Assembly (NCBI RefSeq): GCF_029168945.1
Contig: NC_083605.1
Location: 27,169,280 to 27,233,279, forward strand
Length of the DNA: 64,000 bases
Source: Cannabis sativa
Taxonomy: Eukaryota > Streptophyta > Magnoliopsida > Rosales > Cannabaceae
Reading direction: 5' to 3'
Part shown: one piece after another, positions 24,201-36,200 of the stretch
Numbering within the stretch: position 1 is the first letter of the stretch
Layout of the letters: every line of letters begins with the position of its first letter
Notes under the pieces: model-generated
Seen by the model: the letters and a program-made list of their open reading frames with translations, nothing else
The model's database searches: none
What the model was told of the DNA's origin: nothing
Made by a program: the position numbers and the translations under genes

Positions 24201-27200
24201 TAGAGAAAAACCAACAATTTATGGAGCAGCTATGAAAGATGATTTATCGAAGTTTTGACTAATATGATAGACTTTGTAAAAGATTTTTTTCCTTTCAATT
24301 ATTTGGGCATGAAAAATTAGTAATGAGTGAATTTCAAAGAGAGATTGTGAGTTTGGTAGACAAAATGATGCACAGAATTCAGACTTGAAGCTCGAGGATG
24401 AACGAATATAGAGAGAAAGAGAGAGGGAGATGAAGAAGTGAAAATGATGAAAAGGCTCACACGAAAGAGATGAGCTTAGCTACTTATATATTGATCAAGA
24501 AAGAGAAGAGTTAATTATAATATACAGTCGATACAACTATCAAGTAGTTAGTTAGAGCAACTAACAAAACTGAACCTAACTACTTTTACAACTAACTAAC
24601 TTATCCCTAATATCCCCCCTCAAGTTACACTGGGCAACAAAGTGTTAACTTGTCCCTTAAGTAGATGAAGTGGCTGACTTGTAGTGGCTTAGTAAGAACA
24701 TCTGTAATTTGGAATCTGGTGTCAACATATCGAATGTCTAGCTTATTTTCCAAGACCTTGTCTTTCCCAAAGTGTATGTCTGTAAAGCCCGCTTAGTTAA
24801 TTTGGAAATTATCAGTTAATTATGATTAATTATGAAATTATTTATAGCTATTTAAATAATTTATTACTGTTATTTATGGAATTCAGAAATACATGGTTAT
24901 GTTATTCAGTAGTTTTCATATTTTGCATTTCCGGTGCCCGGTATTTTGGAACTCGGCGTTTGGCTCAGTAGAAATCACAACTTAGTATGTTAGTAGTTTG
25001 GGGACGGGTTTTAGACATTGGGAATGTCGGGATTGGCCGGGAATTTAGAATTTCCCAAAAAATACCCCCTTTAGTATGATTTATGTGATTTTATGGTGGA
25101 GGGGCAAAATGGTCTTTTTGCCCTATTAGTGTTTTGTCTTTTAGTGACTTGTTTATTTGAAAATAAATGTTATTTTATTTAAGTAATGGCTGAAATGATT
25201 TATTAAAAGTGGCTTTGATTTCATTTATTCCTTTTACAAAAAAATTACTAAGTGTAGAAAATAGAAATTTTTCCAACTCTCTCTCTCAAGCCTCTCTCTT
25301 TCGGCCCTCTTTGAGCAGCAAGGAGGAGGAGTTTTCCTTGGTGATTCTAGCCCATTTTGTGTTGATTTTGTGATCCTTAGTTACTAGTAAGTGGTTCTCA
25401 ACTTTTCTTTTATTCTTGATGTTTTTGAGGTGAAAATGGTAGGTTGCATGTTAGTTTGTATGGCTGTATGTTGCTGTGTTTAATTGTTGTTTGCAGTAGC
25501 TTAATTAGGTTTTAAATGAATGGATTGTCTAGGTTTTATTGCAAGCTTGCTACTTTGTTTAAAGCCATGATTTTTCTAAGCAAAATATGTGATTTTGGTG
25601 AAAATATTGTGAATCTGTTACTGGGTTGTTGTTTATGTTTTTACTTGATTTCAGAAGCTATTTTAAGCATGTTTAAGTAGAATTAAGTTGCTTGGTATGC
25701 ATGTTGTTTAGATTTGCTCAAGTTTGAGTTTGGAACTCAAAGCTTGAGCTCCAATGGTGATTTTTGTTTCTGTGTATTCTGGGTTGTTTTGAGGCCTTAG
25801 AAATGTTCTAGGGAAGGTATAGAGCAGGTCTGGAAAGTTTGAATCAATTTGGGGTTGAATTGGTTGAGTTATGAAAATTTGATGTTGCTACTTGCGAGGA
25901 ACCGGAATTCCGGTTGTGCATCCGGAATTCCGGATGGGCTTCGAAAATTCCCAGAACCGGAATTCCGGTTGGGCAACCGGTCTGCCGGTTGGGGAATTTT
26001 CAGAAACCGTGTTTTTCCTCGTTTTTATGTTTTAAGAGGTATTGCCATGCTTTTTATCGATAGGGAAAATTTTAGTTCCTAGTTTAAGTCCCCGGGAAGT
26101 GATTTAGCGTGTCACTTATAGCGTTGTGATTTTTATGGTTTAGGAGCCAGTAATCCGCCACTCGGCCCTAAAGTTCCAAAAAGTTGACCTAAGACACCTG
26201 AATTCGGAATCCAGGTAAGATTAGTATAACAGTATGCATATGTAGATTACATGTTTAGCGTGCATGTAGGAAGCCTATTAGATTACATTAGTTATGTATA
26301 TTGGCTTCGAACCATCCAACCCTGTCACGTCGGTACAGGCTGGAGTATGACCAGCAGCCGGAGTATGGCCGGTTCGACCGATCAGGCTGACATTTGGTTG
26401 GTGGTTCCGTGCTATTGACCTATCCCGTCGGTACAGGCTGGAGTATGACCAGCAACCGGAGTATGACCGGTTCGACCGATCAGGAGGATACTTGTCAATA
26501 GTACCGTCCCTGTGAACGTTCAAAACTCAGTACCATGTTGGACATGGCAGTAGTGGCTCAGTACCGTGTTGGACACGGCAGTAGCGGGACTCAGTATCAT
26601 GTTGGACACGGCAGTTAGAATTATGTATGAGTATTATTATGCTTTTCTTACTGAGTCTGTCGACTCACAGTTTACGTTTATGTGTAGGTAAAGGCAAGGC
26701 TAAAGCTGATGGACCGTGAGCGAGCTTGTGAAGATTGTACATGTCGGGGCGGTTAGGCCTGGAGCGTACGATCCTCGGGACAGCAAGGCTGATTTTTGTA
26801 ACTGGTAGTTAGACGGCCTTTATTTTATGTAACAGTTAAACAGTTAAAACTTTTTGTAAATAATTTTATAATCGGGATCCCGAGTCTTTTGTAATATTGT
26901 TTTATAAGTTTAATTAAAAAGCAAAATTTTAATTAATCACGTTTTTCCATAAACCTCGTTGATTAGCAACGAGCTGCACAGTACGTTTAAAAATCACGTA
27001 ATACGCCTATGGTAGTTAGGGTGTTACAATTTGGTATCAGAGCCGCCAGGTTGTCTTCCGAAGATCGTCACGACATGTACAATCATCATCAGCAGTTAGC
27101 TCGGTTCACGGTTCAGTAAGCCTTTATTGCTTTAGTAGTTTATTTTATTCAGTTATAAAGAAAAGAAAAGCCTGTTAGGAAGCGTGTTAGTAGCCTGATA

Positions 27201-30200
27201 GTAGAATAGGCGCATGTTTCGTTTTTAATTTCCAAATTAAGCGGCATTAATAAGCTCTCCTTGAATACGACCTGATATACCAACTCTTGGTTTCGCAGGC
27301 GGTTCTAATCAGATGGACGCCAGGCGGACTACCAGGAGTCAGGGCAATTCCGTGGGGTCGAACCAAGGACAGGGAGCTCAGTTTCCCCCACCTGCTAGGG
27401 GCCGAGGTAGAGGTCCCCGAGGCAGGGCTCGTGGTCAGGGTGATGAGAACCCACCACAGGCTGCCCAGGCTCCCCCAGCCGATCAGGGAGCCCAGAACTG
27501 GGAGTTACGGTTTGCGGAGATGCAAGCCCGGATAGAAGAACAAGACCTCGAGATTCAGAGGTTGAGACAGCAGGGTGCTCCTGCAGTTCCAGTGCCCGTA
27601 GTTCCAGTGGCACCTGCCCCTGCTGCCCAGGCCGAGATAGTGGTGGCGGCCCATAGATTGGAACCTCTGTATGAGCGGTTCCGGAAGCAAGCACCTCCGG
27701 TTTTCCTGGGAGGTCCGAACGTGATGAAAGCCGAGCAGTGGCTGACGGTGATCACCAAGATACTGAACTTCATGGGTGTCACTGGTAACGACAGAGTGGT
27801 GTGCGCCACATTCCAGTTCCAGGAGGACGCGCTGGTCTGGTGGGACATGGTGTCTCAGATCCATGACGTCACGACCATGACCTGGGAAAGGTTCCAGGAA
27901 CTCTTTAATGCAAAATACTACAACGAGGCGGTCAGAAGCGCCAAGAAGAAAGAGTTTGCTCACCTGACCCAGCGGGAGAACATGAGCGTCACTGAGTATA
28001 CTACTCAGTTTGATCGGTTGGCGAGGTTAGCCTCGGGAATTGTGCCGACCGACTTCAGCAAGAAGGAGAAGTATTTGGACGGGTTGAATGCCAGGATTAG
28101 GCATGATTTGATGATCACCACAGACGACAGCACCACCTATGCTCAGATGGTGGAGAAGGCACTGCGAGCTAAGGGCGCAGTGGGGTGTATGTCAGAATCA
28201 GCCAGTACTTCGGTTAGTGGCGGGGCTCCTACCCCTCCTGCATCAGGCTATAGCAGGGGGAGTAGTGGTTCGGCCATTGATCAGAGGAAGAGAGCACCCA
28301 CTGCTTCCGGTGGCTCGAGTCAGAACAAGAGGTTCCGGGGGAACCAGAACAGAGGGAGTCGTCCAGGTGGTACTGAGACCCGATTCTCCTATCCCGAGTG
28401 CCCTAGCTACAAGAGGCACCATCGGGGCGAGTGCAAAGGTCAGGGATGCTTTCACTATGGCATGCCCGGACACTTCAAGAGGGACTGTCCCCAGCTCCGA
28501 CCAGAGGCACCGCGAGCTCCAGCGATACCCACTCCAGCCAGGGTGTTCGCTATCACGCAGGCTGATGCAGATGCCAGCCCATCAGTTGTCACAGGTCAGC
28601 TTTTTATTAACAACTCGCTATATTCAGTGCTGTTCGATTCTGGGGCTACACATTCTTATGTGGCGGCCAGAGTCTTTAGTAAATTGGGTAGACCGTATGA
28701 TAGATATGAATCAGGGTTTGGAACCCTGTTACCTGGCGGAGAATTGGTTATCTCCAATAGGTGGATTAGGTCTATGCCGATCAGGATAGATGGTAGAGAG
28801 TTAAGCGCTGATCTGATAGAGATGAGTTTAGTCGAATTCGATATTATTCTAGGAATGGATTTCCTATCTAAATATTCGGCGAGCATTGACTGTAAAAGGA
28901 AGATGGTGGTCTTCCAACCGGAAAGTGAAGAACCGTTTGTATTTGTTGGTTCAGTTCAGGGATCTCGGATCCCGGTGATCTCGGCTATGTCAGCGAGAGA
29001 ATTGTTACACGGCGGTTGCTTAGGGTTTCTGGCCGTGGTGGTGGACACCACTCGGCCAGATACCATTCGGCCAGAAGACATCAGAGTGGTTCGGGAATTT
29101 TTGGATGTTTTTCCCGAAGAACTTCCAGGGTTACCACCTCAGCGGGAGATTGATTTCGTGATTGACTTGGCACCAGGGGTGGAACCGGTTTCCAAAGCCC
29201 CGTATAGAATGGCTCCAGCTGAACTTAAGGAAGTAAAGATTCAGCTCCAAGGGTTGCTTGACATAGGGTTCATTCGGCCCAGTGTGTCACCCTGGGGAGC
29301 CCCGGTTTTGTTCGTCAAGAAGAAGGATGGATCTATGAGGATGTGCATCGACTACAGGGAGTTGAACAAGCTAACGGTGAAGAATAAATATCCATTACCT
29401 AAGATCGATGATTTATTCGATCAGCTTCAGGGGAAGACGGTCTTTTCTAAGATTGATCTCCGTTCGGGTTATCATCAGTTGAGAATCCGAGAGGAGGACA
29501 TTCCGAAAACGGCTTTCCGCACTAGGTATGGACATTACGACTTTCTGGTTATGTCATTCGGACTAACCAATGCTCCTGCAGCATTCATGGACCTGATGAA
29601 TAGAGTATTCAAGGATTTCCTCGATATCTGTGTGATTGTGTTTATCGACGACATCCTCATGTACTCTCAATCAGAAGAGGAGCATGAGTTACATCTTCAA
29701 ATGGTACTGCAACGGCTTCGAGAACATAAGCTTTATGCCAAGCTCAAGAAATGTGAGTTCTGGCTATCTCAGGTGTCCTTCCTAGGGCACATTGTGAGCA
29801 GAGACGGGATCAAGGTGGATCCCGGGAAGATTGAATCCGTCAGGGATTGGCCGAGACCGAAGACAGTGACAGAGATCAGAAGCTTCTTGGGTTTAGCCGG
29901 GTACTACCGTAGGTTCGTGGAAGGGTTCTCCAAAATTTCAATGCCCCTAACCGAGCTTACAAAGAAGAATCAGCGGTTTATCTGGTCAGATAAATGCGAA
30001 GCTAGTTTTCAGGAGCTGAAACAGAGGTTGATTACCGCTCCAGTGCTAGCTTTGCCTTCGGACAAGGAGAAGTTCGTAGTATATTGCGACGCATCCAAAC
30101 AGGGTTTGGGGTGTGTATTGATGCAAGCCGATCGGGTCATCGCTTATGCCTCCCGTCAGTTAAAGGATTATGAACAGCGATACCCGACTCATGATCTAGA

Positions 30201-33200
30201 GTTGGCCGCAGTGGTTTTTGCACTGAAGATTTGGCGGCATTACCTTTACGGGGAGAAGTGTGAGATCTATACCGACCATAAAAGTCTCAAATATTTCTTT
30301 ACTCAGAAGGATTTGAATATGAGACAAAGGCGTTGGTTGGAATTAGTGAAGGATTACGATTGCGAGATCCTCTATCATCCCGGAAAAGCCAATGTAGTGA
30401 CCGATGCCCTGAGCAGAAAGGGTCCCGGGCAAGTAACTAGTATGGTTCAGATCTCACCTCAGCTAGCAGAGGATATGGTTAGATCCAGCATTGAGTTTAT
30501 GGTAGGTCAGCTTCACAACTTAACGCTGCAATCTGATCTGTTGGAAAAAAATAAAAGTCGCTCAGATGACAGATCCGGAGTTAGTGAAAATCCGAGATGA
30601 GGTGTTGGCTGGTCAAGCCAAGGACTTTTCAGTGTCAGATAGTGGGATGCTTTTATATAAAGCCAGGGTTTGTGTTCCAAACAGTGTGGAACTTAGGAAT
30701 GAGATCTTTGAGGAGGCTCATTCTACCCCGTATTCTCTGCATCCCGGCACCACTAAGATGTACCAAGATTTGAAACCGTACTTCTGGTGGAGCGGTATGA
30801 AGAAGAATTTGGTAGAATTCGTATCGAGATGCCTCACTTGTCAACAGATTAAGGCTGAACATCAGAGACCAGCAGGGTTGTTGCAGCCTCTAACCCTACC
30901 AGAATGGAAATGGGAAGATATCACGATGGATTTTGTGGTCGGGTTACCTAGGACCACGGGTTTGTATGATTCCATCTGGGTAGTGGTGGACCGATATACG
31001 AAATCTGCTCATTTTCTGCCAGTTAGAACAACATTTTCAGTGGATCAATTGGCAGAACTGTATGTCAGAGAAATAGTGAGACTTCACGGGGTACCGAAGT
31101 CTATAGTTTCGGACAGGGATCCGAAGTTCACCTCCAAATTTTGGCAAAGTTTGCAACGGGCAATGGGTACAAAGCTAAAATTCAGTACAGCATTCCATCC
31201 TCAGACAGATGGTCAGTCCGAAAGGACAATTCAGATATTGGAGGACATGTTGAGAGCCTGTGTTATGGACTTTGAAGGCTCATGGAATAAGTATCTGCCG
31301 TTGATAGAATTTTCTTACAACAACAGTTATCAGAGTACGATAGGGATGGCTCCCTATGAACTGTTGTACGGTAGGAAATGTAGATCCCCTATCCACTGGG
31401 ATGAGACAGGGGAGAGGAAATACCTAGGTCTTGAGTCAGTACAGCGGACCAATGAGGCAATAGAAAAGATAAAAGCTAGAATGCTTGCCTCACAGAGCAG
31501 ACAGAAGAGTTACGCAGATCCGAAACGCAGAGATGTTGAGTTCCAAGTAGGGGACCATGTGTTTTTACGGGTATCTCCGATGAAGGGGATTAAACGTTTC
31601 GGGAAAAGAGGCAAGTTATGCCCTAGATTTACAGGACCTTTCGAGATTCTCGAGAAGATAGGTCAAGTGGCATATCGGTTAGCATTGCCTCCAGCCTTAT
31701 CAGTAGTTCACAACGTATTTCATGTCTCGATGTTGAGAAAATACGTTTCAGACCCCTCTCATATACTCAGTTATGAGAGCCTTCAGCTACAGCCAGACAT
31801 GACTTATGAGGAACAGCCAGTGCAGATCCTGGATAGAAAGGATAAAGTCCTTCGGAATAAGACCATAGCATTGGTCAAGGTTCTCTGGAGAAACAGCAAG
31901 GTGGAGGAAGCCACCTGGGAGCTAGAGACAGATATGAGAGCTCATTATCCAGAGTTATTCAGGTTAGATTTCGGGGACGAAATCCTTTTAAGGGGGGGTT
32001 AGTTGTAAAGCCCGCTTAGTTAATTTGGAAATTATCAGTTAATTATGATTAATTATGAAATTATTTATAGCTATTTAAATAATTTATTACTGTTATTTAT
32101 GGAATTCAGAAATGCATGGTTATGTTATTCAGTAGTTTTCATATTTTGCATTTCCGGTGCCCGGTATTTTGGAACTCGGCGTTTGGCTCAGTAGAAATCA
32201 CAACTTAGTATGTTAGTAGTTTGGGGACGGGTTTTAGACATTGGGAATGTCGGGATTGGCCGGGAATTTAGAATTTCCCAAAAAATACCCCCTTTAGTAT
32301 GATTTATGTGATTTTATGGTGGAGGGGCAAAATGGTCTTTTTGCCCCATTAGTGTTTTGTCTTTTAGTGACTTGTTTATTTGAAAATAAATGTTATTTTA
32401 TTTAAGTAATGGCTGAAATGATTTATTAAAAGTGGCTTTGATTTCATTTATTCCTTTTACAAAAAAATTATTAAGTGTAGAAAATAGAAATTTTTCCAAC
32501 TCTCTCTCTCAAGCCTCTCTCTTTCGGCCCTCTTTGAGCAGCAAGGAGGAGGAGTTTTCCTTGGTGATTCTAGCCCATTTTGTGTTGATTTTGTGATCCT
32601 TAGTTACTAGTAAGTGGTTCTCAACTTTTCTTTTATTCTTGATGTTTTTGAGGTGAAAATGGTAGGTTGCATGTTAGTTTGTATGGCTGTATGTTGCTGT
32701 GTTTAATTGTTGTTTGCAGTAGCTTAATTAGGTTTTAAATGAATGGATTGTCTAGGTTTTATTGCAAGCTTGCTACTTTGTTTAAAGCCATGATTTTTCT
32801 AAGCAAAATATGTGATTTTGGTGAAAATATTGTGAATCTGTTACTGGGTTGTTGTTTATGTTTTTACTTGATTTCAGAAGCTATTTTAAGCATGTTTAAG
32901 TAGAATTAAGCTGCTTGGTATGCATGTTGTTTAGATTTGCTCAAGTTTGAGTTTGGAACTCAAAGCTTGAGCTCCAATGGTGATTTTTGTTTCTGTGTAT
33001 TCTGGGTTGTTTTGAGGCCTTAGAAATGTTCTAGGGAAGGTATAGAGCAGGTCTGGAAAGTTTGAATCAATTTGGGGTTGAATTGGTTGAGTTATGAAAA
33101 TTTGATGTTGCTGCCTGCGAGGAACCGGAATTCCGGTTGTGCATCCGGAATTCCGGATGGGCTTCGAAAATTCCCAGAACCGGAATTCCGGTTGGGCAAC

Positions 33201-36200
33201 CGGTCTGCCGGTTGGGGAATTTTCAGAACCGTGTTTTTCCTCGTTTTTATGTTTTAAGGGGTATTTCCATGCTTTTTATCGATAGGGAAACTTTTAGTTC
33301 CTAGTTTAAGTCCCCGGGAAGTGATTTAGCGTGTCACTTATAGCGTTGTGATTTTTATGGTTTAGGAGCCAGTAATCCGCCACTCAGCTAAAGTTCCAGT
33401 CAGGTTGACCGGCACACCTGAATTCGGAATCCAGGTAAGATTAGTATAACAGTATGCATATGTAGATTACATGTTTAGCGTGCATGTAGGAAGCCTATTA
33501 GATTACATTAGTTATGTATATTGGCTTCGAACCATCCAACCCTGTCACGTCGGTACAGGCTGGAGTATGACCAGCAACCGGAGTATGACCGGTTCGACCG
33601 ATCAGGCTGACATTTGGTTGGTGGTTCCGTGCTATTGACCTATCCCGTTGGTACAGGCTGGAGCATGACCAGCAGCCGGAGTATGACCGGTTCGACCGAT
33701 CAGGAGGATACTTGTCAATAGTACCGTCCCTGTGAACGTTCAAAACTCAGTACCATGTTGGACATGGCAGTAGTGGCTCGCATGCCGTGTTGGACACGGC
33801 AGTAGCGGGACTCAGTATCGTGTTGGACACGGCAGTTAGAATTATGTATGAGTATTATTATGCTTTTCTTACTGAGTCTGTCGACTCACAGTTTATGTTT
33901 ATGTGTAGGTAAAGGCAAGGCTAAAGCTGATGGACCGTGAGCGAGCTTGTGAAGATTGTACATGTCGGGGCGGTTAGGCCTGGAGCGTACGATCCTCGGG
34001 ACAGCAAGGCTGATTTTTGTAACTGGTAGTTAGACGGCCTTTATTTTATGTAACAGTTAAACAGTTAAAACTTTTTGTAAATAATTTTATAATCGGGATC
34101 CCGAGTCTTTTGTAATATTGTTTTATAAGTTTAATTAAAAAGCAAAATTTTAATTAATCACGTTTTTCCATAAACCTCGTTGATTAGCAACGAGCTGCAC
34201 AGTACGTTTAAAAATCACGTAATACGCCTATGGTAGTTAGGGTGTTACAATGTCTATTTCGATATGTTTGGTGCGGGCAAAATACACCAGATTTGAAGCG
34301 AGGGAGCCAGCTCCTAAGTTGTCATACCAAAGTATAGGGCATTGAGAAAGAGGGAAAGAGATTTCATTGAGAAGAAACTTAATCCAAGTTATTTCAGAAG
34401 TGGCAAGAGCAAGTGCTCTGTACTCAGATTCAGTACTCGACCGAGCTACAACACTTTGCTTTTTAGAGCACCAACTGATGAGGTTTTGGCCAAGAAACAC
34501 ACAATATCCTGATGTTGATTTTTTATCATCATAGTTGCCAGCCCAATCTGCATCAGTGTACCCTTAGAGATCAAGTTGAGAAGTTGGTGTGAATGAAAGA
34601 CCGAGATTGGTTGTGCCTGCTAGATATCTGAGAACCCTCTTGCATGCTCCCGAATGATCTGTAGTTGGAGCCTTTAAAAATTGACTCAATTTATTGACAA
34701 CAAATGCTATGTCTGGCCGAGTCATAGTAAGATATTGTAAAGCTCCTATGACACTTCTGTATTGTTGAGCATCTTGAAGTGGTTGACTTGAGTTGAGAAA
34801 CAGTTTGGTTGTTGCAAACATGGGAGTAGATTGAGGCTTGGAGTCAAGTATATTGATTCTTGTGAGAAGATCTCTTGTATATTTTCGTTGTGTCAGGTAG
34901 TAATTTGACCCCTGTTTGAGAGCCTCAAACCCCAGAAAGTAATTTACAGATCCCAGCTTTTTCAAATCGAATTTTGTGTGTAGATGGCTGATTATGGATT
35001 GGACTTGTTGAGTATCTTGACCTGTTAACAGTGTATCATCTACGTACACTAGGAGTAGTAGAAGCTTTCCATTTTTCCTACTGTAGAAGAGGCTGGTGTT
35101 GGTCTTTGAGTTTTGAAATCCTAGCTGTAGCAGATGATTTTTGAGTTGATCAAACCAAGCTCGAGGGGCCTCTTTTACTTGCATACATAGTCTGGGTGCT
35201 CCTTGTCAATGAATCCTTGTGGTTGTGTCATATAGACATCCTCTTTAGGAATGCATTATTGATATCCACCTGTTGAATGTCCCAATTTTGTTGAGTAGCG
35301 AGAGTGAACATTATGCGTATGGTGCATGGCTTCACCATTGGGTTGTATGTCTCAAAAAAATCCACACCATGTGTCTGCTGAAACCCTCGAGCAACTAATC
35401 TTGCTTTGTTTTTGTTTACCGAACCATCTGCATTTATATTTAATCTTGAAAATCCATTTGTTAGTCACAATCTTCATGTCAAGAGTAGGGGGAACCAGCT
35501 TCCATGTGATCTTATTTTTTAAGGCTACATATTCATGATTCATGGCTTTGTTCCACTTTGGATCAGCTAAAGCTTGTTTGACAGTACATTGTTCCTGTTG
35601 GTTCTGATATCTGCAAGATAAACCTTTGGTTTAAAAATGCCCATCTTCGAACTAGTGACCATGGGGTGAGTATTCTTGTTTGGGGGTGGTGGGGTTGAAT
35701 CTGGTGGAGGAAAATGGTGATGTTGAGGTTCAGAAGGGCCTTGGTGTTGAGTAACAGACTGAGATGAAGGGGATTCTTGTGACTCGAGTTGATATTGGCT
35801 TGACATGGGTTGATGAATATGGACAGATTGTGTTGAGTTGGAAGGTGATGGTTGGGAATTGGACTGAGTGTGATTTTGAGGTGTTATGTTGGCTATTTGA
35901 GGAATGGGATAAACTATGGTGTTGATGGCAGGAATATGATTGTTATTGCTGGAATTAGATTTAGGGAACAAATTTTTATAAGGAAACTCAGATTCATTGA
36001 AAGTCACACTTCTAGCTATATATATTTGACCACTAGGATGAAGGCACCTGTATCCCTTATGAGTCATGTTGTACCCAATGAACAGAGAGAAAGAGAGAGG
36101 GAGATGAAGAAGTGAGAATGATGAAAAGGCTCACACGAAAGAGATGAGCTTAGCCGCTAATATATTGATCAAGAAAGGGAAGAGCGATACAACTGTCAAG

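Larger units (their letters stand above)
24781..34249 (+). mobile_element. Ty3/gypsy chromovirus-type retrotransposon A (Del/Tekay-like), nearly intact
   Basis: Complete 9469-bp element with 2.25-kb LTRs (TGT...ACA), target duplication ATGTC (24776-24780 and 34250-34254), a tRNA-Met PBS and a polypurine tract. It carries one gag-pol gene in the order gag, zinc knuckle, protease, RT, RNase H, integrase, chromodomain. The LTRs differ at roughly two to three dozen positions, so the insertion is recent. The only obvious break in the coding region is a single-base frameshift near 30550. It sits in intron 2 of the kinase gene in antisense orientation. The clade is inferred from long LTRs, gag-pol in one frame and the C-terminal chromodomain. 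Confidence 0.95.

Noticed and set aside
26278..26523. Open frames in the gypsy A LTR (minus strand 26278-26523, 33498-33743; plus strand 25849 and 33072)
   Set aside because: They coincide with tandem repeats and palindromes of the LTR and have no protein motif.
27395..27963. Antisense open frames over gypsy A gag (and similar ones over gypsy B at 56036-57286)
   Set aside because: They are shadows of the GC-richer gag coding sequence, without known motifs, and they occur at matching places in both elements.
28139..28789. 216-codon plus-strand frame inside gypsy A
   Set aside because: It is an alternative frame of gag-protease with no domain. The gag frame carries the conserved motifs.
30566..30600. 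Programmed frameshift or independent gene start at the ATG at 30566
   Set aside because: Element B and the clade in general encode gag-pol in one frame. A single extra base is the simpler explanation, although slippage is left open in the findings.
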